Shown here piece after piece: positions 59,114-64,000 of a DNA stretch of 64,000 nt. The notes under the pieces were generated by a model, which saw nothing but the letters and a program-made list of their open reading frames with translations, made no database searches and had not been told where the DNA came from. The DNA comes from Polyangia bacterium (GTDB lineage Bacteria > Myxococcota_A > Polyangia > Polyangiales > Polyangiaceae): contig JAUHZF010000006.1 in the NCBI GenBank assembly GCA_030426145.1, forward strand, positions 1-64,000, written 5' to 3'. How positions within the stretch are numbered: position 1 is the first letter of the stretch; the number at the start of each line of letters is the position of its first letter. The position numbers were made by a program, and so were the translations under genes.

Positions 59114-61885
59114 ATGGCCCGCTCACTCAAACGCGAGTTCACGATCGACGATCAACCCGTCAACAAGGTCGTACGATTCGAGGAAGAGCACCGCCTGGGA
59201 CTTCCGCCGCGGCTGCATATCACGGTCACGTTGGTCACCTACGTCCCCACCGACGTGATGCTCGGGCAGTCCTGTGTCCTATCCGTGGGCTTCGAGGACG
59301 CGGAACACCAGTTCAAGGGGCTCGTGGAGGAAGTGAGCCTGAACGCCTCGTCGCTGGGGGAAGACGCGACCTACGTCTACGAGCTGACGGTGGTGCCCCT
59401 GCTCGCAGTTCTCGCTCGGCATGTCGACTGCCGCATCTTCCAGGAGCAGACGGTTCAGGAGATCTGTGACGAGCTCTTCGCCGAGCTCGGCGTCACCAGG
59501 GTCGAGTGGTCGCTGAGTGGCAGCTACCCCGTGCGGACCTACTGCGTGCAGTACCAGGAGAGCACCCTGGCCTTCATCTCTCGCTTGCTCGAAGACGAGG
59601 GCATCTACTTCAGCGTCGAGGCACGTGACGATGGCGACACGGTCGTGCTCAGCGACGACAGCCCCATGCTCGCGCTTCCGATCGATGGTGATGCCGTACT
59701 CCCTGCGCGCACGCGATCGGACCTCGCCATGGACGCCGACTTCTGCCTCATTCCGAGCGAGCAGCACCGGGTCCGTGCGGGCACCTTCGTTCTCCGCGAC
59801 TTCAACTTCGAGACGCCCAACCTCGACATGACCGCCACCTTCGAGGGCGACGCGGACACCGACCTCGAAGTCTACGACTACCCGGGGGAGTACACCGAGC
59901 CGAGTGAAGGCAAACGACGCGCCCAGGTTCGCTACGAAGAGGAAGAGGCCTGGCGTCGCACGATGATCATCGAGGCGGTCTGTCCACGTGTCGCGGCGGG
60001 GCGGAAGCTCGAGATCTCCGACGCAGGCGATCTCAATGGGGAGTACTTCGTCGTATCGGCGGTGCATCACTTCGCCGACGAAGACCACGGTCAAGGGTCG
60101 GCGACGGCGTATCACGTGCTCGCCGAGCTGATCCCGCTCGAGGTGCCTTATCGGCCACGGCGACGAACGCCAAAGCCCATCATCCACGGACCGCAGACGG
60201 CGCGCGTGGTCGCACCCGCGGGGGCGGAGCCAGAAGCCATCCACACCGACGAGCACGGCCGGGTGAAGGTGAAGTTTCCCTGGTGCCGGAGTGAGCACGA
60301 CGACGACAAGGCGTCCTGCTGGATGCGCGTGGCCCAGCTCCAGTCGAGTGGCTCGCTCGTGCTCCCTCGCATCCAATGGGAGGTCATCGTCGAGTTCCTC
60401 GAGGGCAACCCAGATCGCCCCGTCATCACCGGTCGGCTCTACAACGGCACCTTCATGCCCCCTTATGCGCTTCCCGACGGCAAGTCGCGGACGTCGCTGA
60501 TGAGCCGCTCGACGCCGGGTGGTGAGGGGAGCAACGAGATTCGCTTCGAGGACAAGGCGGGCTCGGAGGAGCTCATGGTGCGCGCCCAGCACGACATGAC
60601 GGTGGCCACCGCCAACAACAAGGAGACGACGGTCGGCAACAACGAGAGTACGACCATCGGCGTCGACTCGTCGCTGTCGGTGGGGGGCAATCAAGACGTC
60701 AAGATCACCATGGGGTCTCAGAACACCATCGGCGCCGACCAATCGGTGACGGTGGGGGGCAACCGCAAGGTGGAGGTGAACGCCGTGGCCGGGATGACGG
60801 TGCATGGGGCCGCATCCACGACGGTGGGTGGAGACCAGTTCGAGATGGACGGGAATCCGCTCGAGGCCTTGCTCGCCCTGGCCGCCCGCGAGGTTCAAGA
60901 GTTTCTCCAGGAGCAGGCGGATCGTGCCGTACAAGCCGTGACCGCGCAGGTTCAGGGCGCCGTGGATCAGGCGCTGGGACCCATTCAGGATCTCACCTCG
61001 CAAGTCGAGGGTCTCGGAAACAACATGCAGGCCATCGCCGACGGCGACCTTGGTGCCATCGGCGGGCTCGTGGGAGATGCGAGCGGCCTTCCCGGGGCGG
61101 GGGACTTCGCGCGTTCGATGGGGGGCGACGATGGTCCCAGCGGGGGAGGGCCGTTGAGCGACGCGGTCGACGGCGGAAACCTCGTCACATCGGTGGCCAA
61201 CAACGCCATCGCATCCGGCTCCGCCGCGGCGAGCTCGGCGGCCAACAGCGCCATTGCATCGGGTGTGGGGGCGGCCCACTCCGCCATCGCCGATGCCATG
61301 GGCTTCGACGGTGCCGGAGGGGGTGGTCAGTCGCAGCAGAACATGGCCGGGCCCGACGGTGAGGTGGGCGGGCAGGACGATACCGATCGCACCAAGGGAC
61401 CAGGACACAGCATTGCCGTCGTGGCCGGAACGCACAAGGAGTCGGTCGGGGGACTCAAGGGGGTGGCGGCCCTGGATGGAATCAACCTCAACGTGTCCGG
61501 CAACATGACGCAGAGCGCGGGAGCGGCCCACATCGAGGTGGTCATCGGCAACCGCGCCGAGTCGACCGAGTCCGACAAGGACGAAACGGCGCTCGGTCTC
61601 GTCGTGCTCAGCAAGGGTGGCGAGAGCGAGACGGTCGGTGGGGATCGAATGACGATGGTGGGTGGCGCCATCGTCGACCGCCTCAAGGGGAGCCACGCCA
61701 TCCAGGCGGGGGGCATGGCTTCTTTCATCGGGGCGTTTCACAAGTACGAGGCATCGGGCACCATCACCCTCAAGTGCGGCGAGAGTGAGGTCGTGATCGA
61801 TGGGGGCGGCGTGACCATCAAGTCGCCCCTGGTGGCCAAGCTCGCCTCGAAGATCCAGCTCACCAAGAAGGTCAACGAGATCTGA
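59114..61885 (+). CDS. vgrG: T6SS spike protein VgrG (third) with a helical Ala/Gly-rich insert
   Basis: 923 residues from ATG 59114; the open frame begins at 59084 but those codons overlap the previous gene. Gp27-like part: DCRIFQEQTVQEICDELFAE, RTYCVQYQESTLAFISRLLE. OB fold at about 376-445: HTDEHGRVKVKFPWCRSEHD, LPRIQWEVIVEFLEGNPDRP. The needle repeats (VGNNESTTIGVDSSLSVGGN) are interrupted at about 575-762 by a predicted coiled coil (FLQEQADRAVQAVTAQVQGA) and an Ala/Gly/Ser-rich segment (NNAIASGSAAASSAANSAIA), then resume (GTHKESVGGLKGVAALDGIN). The insert has no enzyme motif and may bind an adaptor or cargo. Three bases separate it from the PAAR/RHS gene. Confidence 0.93.
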   Translation: MARSLKREFTIDDQPVNKVVRFEEEHRLGLPPRLHITVTLVTYVPTDVMLGQSCVLSVGFEDAEHQFKGLVEEVSLNASSLGEDATYVYELTVVPLLAVLARHVDCRIFQEQTVQEICDELFAELGVTRVEWSLSGSYPVRTYCVQYQESTLAFISRLLEDEGIYFSVEARDDGDTVVLSDDSPMLALPIDGDAVLPARTRSDLAMDADFCLIPSEQHRVRAGTFVLRDFNFETPNLDMTATFEGDADTDLEVYDYPGEYTEPSEGKRRAQVRYEEEEAWRRTMIIEAVCPRVAAGRKLEISDAGDLNGEYFVVSAVHHFADEDHGQGSATAYHVLAELIPLEVPYRPRRRTPKPIIHGPQTARVVAPAGAEPEAIHTDEHGRVKVKFPWCRSEHDDDKASCWMRVAQLQSSGSLVLPRIQWEVIVEFLEGNPDRPVITGRLYNGTFMPPYALPDGKSRTSLMSRSTPGGEGSNEIRFEDKAGSEELMVRAQHDMTVATANNKETTVGNNESTTIGVDSSLSVGGNQDVKITMGSQNTIGADQSVTVGGNRKVEVNAVAGMTVHGAASTTVGGDQFEMDGNPLEALLALAAREVQEFLQEQADRAVQAVTAQVQGAVDQALGPIQDLTSQVEGLGNNMQAIADGDLGAIGGLVGDASGLPGAGDFARSMGGDDGPSGGGPLSDAVDGGNLVTSVANNAIASGSAAASSAANSAIASGVGAAHSAIADAMGFDGAGGGGQSQQNMAGPDGEVGGQDDTDRTKGPGHSIAVVAGTHKESVGGLKGVAALDGINLNVSGNMTQSAGAAHIEVVIGNRAESTESDKDETALGLVVLSKGGESETVGGDRMTMVGGAIVDRLKGSHAIQAGGMASFIGAFHKYEASGTITLKCGESEVVIDGGGVTIKSPLVAKLASKIQLTKKVNEI

Positions 61886-61888
61886 GCC

Positions 61889-64000
61889 ATGGGTAAGGTC
61901 AAGTGCCTCAAGATGGACCCGATCACCGACAAGTCGGGCCACCAGATGGTCGGCATGGCGGTGAGTGTCTGCACCACGCCCGCGGCGCCGAGCCCCATTC
62001 CCATTCCCTATCCCACGGTGGGGACCGTGGCCGAAGGGGTCTCCGACGTGTGCATGCGCACCAAGATCGAAGGCGCCAAGGTCGTGACCGTGGGGTCGCT
62101 GATGAACAAGTGCCACGGCAACGAGCCCGGCACCCTCAAGGAGGTCGTCAGCCTCAACACCGCTGGACCCTGTTTCCCCGCGCTTGGAGCGCCGCTCGTC
62201 ATCAGCGAGCTGGGCATGATGGGGATCACGGGCGCGATCGGACAGATGAACAAGTCGATCTCCCCGGGCGGAGGCGGCAGCGCGAGCGGTGCGGGCGGCA
62301 ATGCTGGCGGGGGTGGTGGAGGCGGGGGCAGCGCAGCGGCGCCGCCCGGCCAGAGCGGGCAGAATCCCAGCAACAGCGGGGGCAGCGGCGGAGGAAGCAA
62401 CTCGGGCGCTGACGCGCCATCGCCCGGTGACTCCTCGTCGCCCTCAGACCAGCACGTCTGCCAGAACGGCCACCCGGTCGACGTGGTGAGCGGCAACGTG
62501 GTCGACCGCCAAACCGACTTCGCCCTTCCCGGGCTCATCCCCATCGAGCTCACGCGCTTCTACAACTCGGTCCGCCGCGACGACGTGACGGCCTCTCTAG
62601 GGCCGGGCTGGGCACACGGTTTCGAGCAACGTGTCGATCGCGACGGGCGACTCCTTCACCTGCGTGATGAAGAAGGACGACGTCTCACCTTCGGCCACGT
62701 TGCGGTGGGAGAGTCGACCTACCACCGGCGCGAGCGCATGTGGCTCCACGCCACCGATGATGGTTACCGCATCGAGCGGATGGACGATCGGCTGAGCTAC
62801 CACTTTCGCCGCTTCGAAGCAGACGAGGGCGCCACTGCATGGCTCACGCGAATCGAAGACCGCCAGGGGAATCGCGTGGAGCTCGTCTACGACCACGGTC
62901 GGCTGGCGAAGGTCATCGATAGCGTAGGGCGGGTCATCGACTTTCTGTGGAGTCGTCACGGCGACCACTTTCGGATCGACGAAGCGAGGGTGGAGGTCGA
63001 TGGTCGCCGCTTCGCGTCGGTCTACTACCACTACCGCGAGAAGGACGGGTGCCTCACCAGCGTGGTCGATGCCAGTCGCCATGCCGAGGGGTACGAATAC
63101 GACGACAAGCGCCGCATGGTCACGGCCACGGTGAAGAATGGCGTCTCCTTCCATTACACCTACGACGACGAGACCCATCGCTGTGTCCGGACCTGGGGTC
63201 CCGATGGCCTCTACGAGCTGTCGTTCGAATACGATGTCGAGGCTCGGCGCACCGTTGCTCGTGGCGAAGAGTCGCGGGTCTACGAATGGAACGACAAGGG
63301 TCGAATGGTTCGCGAGACGACGCCCGACGGCATCGTGCTCGAGGAGAGGGCTTTCGATCAGGACAACTACCTCATCGCCGACGTCGATGGCGCAGGTCAA
63401 GGTACGCGCTACTGGTACGACGAGCTCGGTCAACTCACACGGGTCGTCGACGCCGACGACCACGAGACCAAGCTCGAGTACGTGTACGGGCGTCCGTCCA
63501 AGCGCATCAATCCCGACGGTCAGGTGTTCTCGTTTCAATGCGACCAGTACGGTGACCTGACCACGGTTCGTCGGCCGTCCGGGGCGACCTTCTCCTTCAC
63601 CCGCGATCGTCGGGGGCGTGTCATTGCCATCGATGGACCCTTCGGAAGGGTTGCCGCTTACAGCTACGACCAACACAGCAACCTCGCCACCGAGACCGAC
63701 GCGCTGGGGAGGATCACGACCTTTACCTACGACGCGCTCGGCCGAGCGACCTCGCGCACCGACCCCACCGGGGCCGTCACGCGCGTGCGCTACGACGCGC
63801 TGGGTCGTCGCACGCTCGTCACCCATCCGGACGGAACCCGCACCCAGCTCCGCTACGACGAGATGAACCGGGTGCGTGAGCGCATCGACCGAGACGGCCG
63901 CAAGTGGCGCTACCGGCACGAGGGCATGGGCACCATGACGGAGATGATCGATCCGTCGGGTGGGCGGTGGGTGTTCTCGTACACGGCGTTCGAACGCCTC
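61889..64000 (+). CDS. DUF4150 PAAR-like/RHS protein, T6SS effector (partial, runs off the window end)
   Basis: An uninterrupted frame of 704 codons starts at ATG 61889 and is open at the window end. Residues 1-about 130 form a DUF4150 PAAR-like tip (SVCTTPAAPSPIPIPYPTVG, KIEGAKVVTVGSLMNKCHGN) with several Cys/His that may bind metal. A Gly/Ser/Asn-rich linker follows (about 131-185). HVCQNGHPVDVVSGNVVDRQ TDFALPG is a DUF6531-type start of an RHS cage, and RHS/YD repeats follow (YDALGRATSRTDPTGAVTRV, YDEMNRVRERIDRDGRKW). The toxin domain and the immunity gene must lie beyond 64000. It should cap a VgrG spike and enclose a C-terminal toxin. Confidence 0.93.
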   Translation, partial: MGKVKCLKMDPITDKSGHQMVGMAVSVCTTPAAPSPIPIPYPTVGTVAEGVSDVCMRTKIEGAKVVTVGSLMNKCHGNEPGTLKEVVSLNTAGPCFPALGAPLVISELGMMGITGAIGQMNKSISPGGGGSASGAGGNAGGGGGGGGSAAAPPGQSGQNPSNSGGSGGGSNSGADAPSPGDSSSPSDQHVCQNGHPVDVVSGNVVDRQTDFALPGLIPIELTRFYNSVRRDDVTASLGPGWAHGFEQRVDRDGRLLHLRDEEGRRLTFGHVAVGESTYHRRERMWLHATDDGYRIERMDDRLSYHFRRFEADEGATAWLTRIEDRQGNRVELVYDHGRLAKVIDSVGRVIDFLWSRHGDHFRIDEARVEVDGRRFASVYYHYREKDGCLTSVVDASRHAEGYEYDDKRRMVTATVKNGVSFHYTYDDETHRCVRTWGPDGLYELSFEYDVEARRTVARGEESRVYEWNDKGRMVRETTPDGIVLEERAFDQDNYLIADVDGAGQGTRYWYDELGQLTRVVDADDHETKLEYVYGRPSKRINPDGQVFSFQCDQYGDLTTVRRPSGATFSFTRDRRGRVIAIDGPFGRVAAYSYDQHSNLATETDALGRITTFTYDALGRATSRTDPTGAVTRVRYDALGRRTLVTHPDGTRTQLRYDEMNRVRERIDRDGRKWRYRHEGMGTMTEMIDPSGGRWVFSYTAFERL

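Noticed and set aside
59279-62116. 945-codon open frame on the minus strand across vgrG3
   Set aside because: Antisense of vgrG3 and of the PAAR/RHS gene start. No domain motif; composition rich in His/Arg/Val.
62597-63919. 440-codon open frame on the minus strand
   Set aside because: Antisense of the RHS repeats, which are unmistakable on the plus strand.
48601-64000. Complete T6SS
   Set aside because: Only delivery and accessory genes are present. No TssB/C sheath, TssJLM membrane complex, ClpV or Hcp gene was found in the window.

Overview
The window looks like a chromosomal segment of a high-GC myxobacterium (Myxococcota, probably Polyangia and perhaps near Sandaracinaceae). The signs are very GC-rich codons, many lipoproteins whose mature parts begin with Gly/Ser/Thr-rich linkers, one protein ending in a MYXO-CTERM-like Cys/hydrophobic/Arg tail, abundant signalling proteins (protein kinase, PP2C phosphatase, diguanylate cyclase, hybrid histidine kinase, ECF sigma factor) and many Ser/Thr- or Gly-rich proteins without recognisable function. 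No rRNA, tRNA or CRISPR was found. Assignments rest on reading motifs in the translations, not on database searches.

Layout. 1-4.5 kb: the start of a lipoprotein, a 1034-residue Gly-rich protein, an exported helical protein and a DUF1990 protein. 4.5-5.4 kb: a gene-free divergent region holding twelve copies of the 14-bp palindrome GACTCCGCGGAGTC at stepped spacings of about 46, 58 and 70 bp. 5.4-9.4 kb: a lipoprotein with duplicated helix-hairpin-helix-like units and a lamin-tail-like domain, a TetR/membrane-protein pair with matching operator-like sites, and a class A beta-lactamase-like lipoprotein. 9.4-9.8 kb: a 180-bp MITE-like element flanked by TA. 9.8-24.7 kb: housekeeping and accessory genes, including PP2C phosphatase, cyclophilin, ArfB, an MFS transporter, a desaturase divergent from an AraC regulator, a diguanylate cyclase, a serpin lipoprotein, a DUF429 protein, a degenerate trypsin-like protein, a PAP2 enzyme, a LysR regulator divergent from an intradiol-dioxygenase-like lipoprotein, and a DprE1-like oxidase. 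24.7-37.9 kb: a P-loop regulator, an ECF sigma/anti-sigma pair with an envelope protein, an LRR-like protein, an alpha/beta hydrolase, a Sel1-repeat lipoprotein and a hybrid histidine kinase. 37.9-44.8 kb: a TamA/BamA-like and TamB operon that runs into the kinase gene. 45-47 kb: a J-domain/TPR protein and a small Cys-rich lipoprotein.

47-64 kb is the most coherent block and belongs to type VI secretion (T6SS) effector delivery. It holds two genes sharing a repeated short domain, a TIGR02270-like HEAT-repeat protein, a thiolase-fold protein and a DUF2169 protein translationally coupled by a GTGA overlap, three different vgrG genes in tandem, and a DUF4150 PAAR-like/RHS protein that runs off the window end. 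Next to this block, and convergent with it, is a gene whose product joins a Ser/Thr protein kinase domain to what looks like a complete ECF-type sigma factor (region 2 plus region 4). This kinase-sigma fusion and the palindrome array are the two best candidates for something new.
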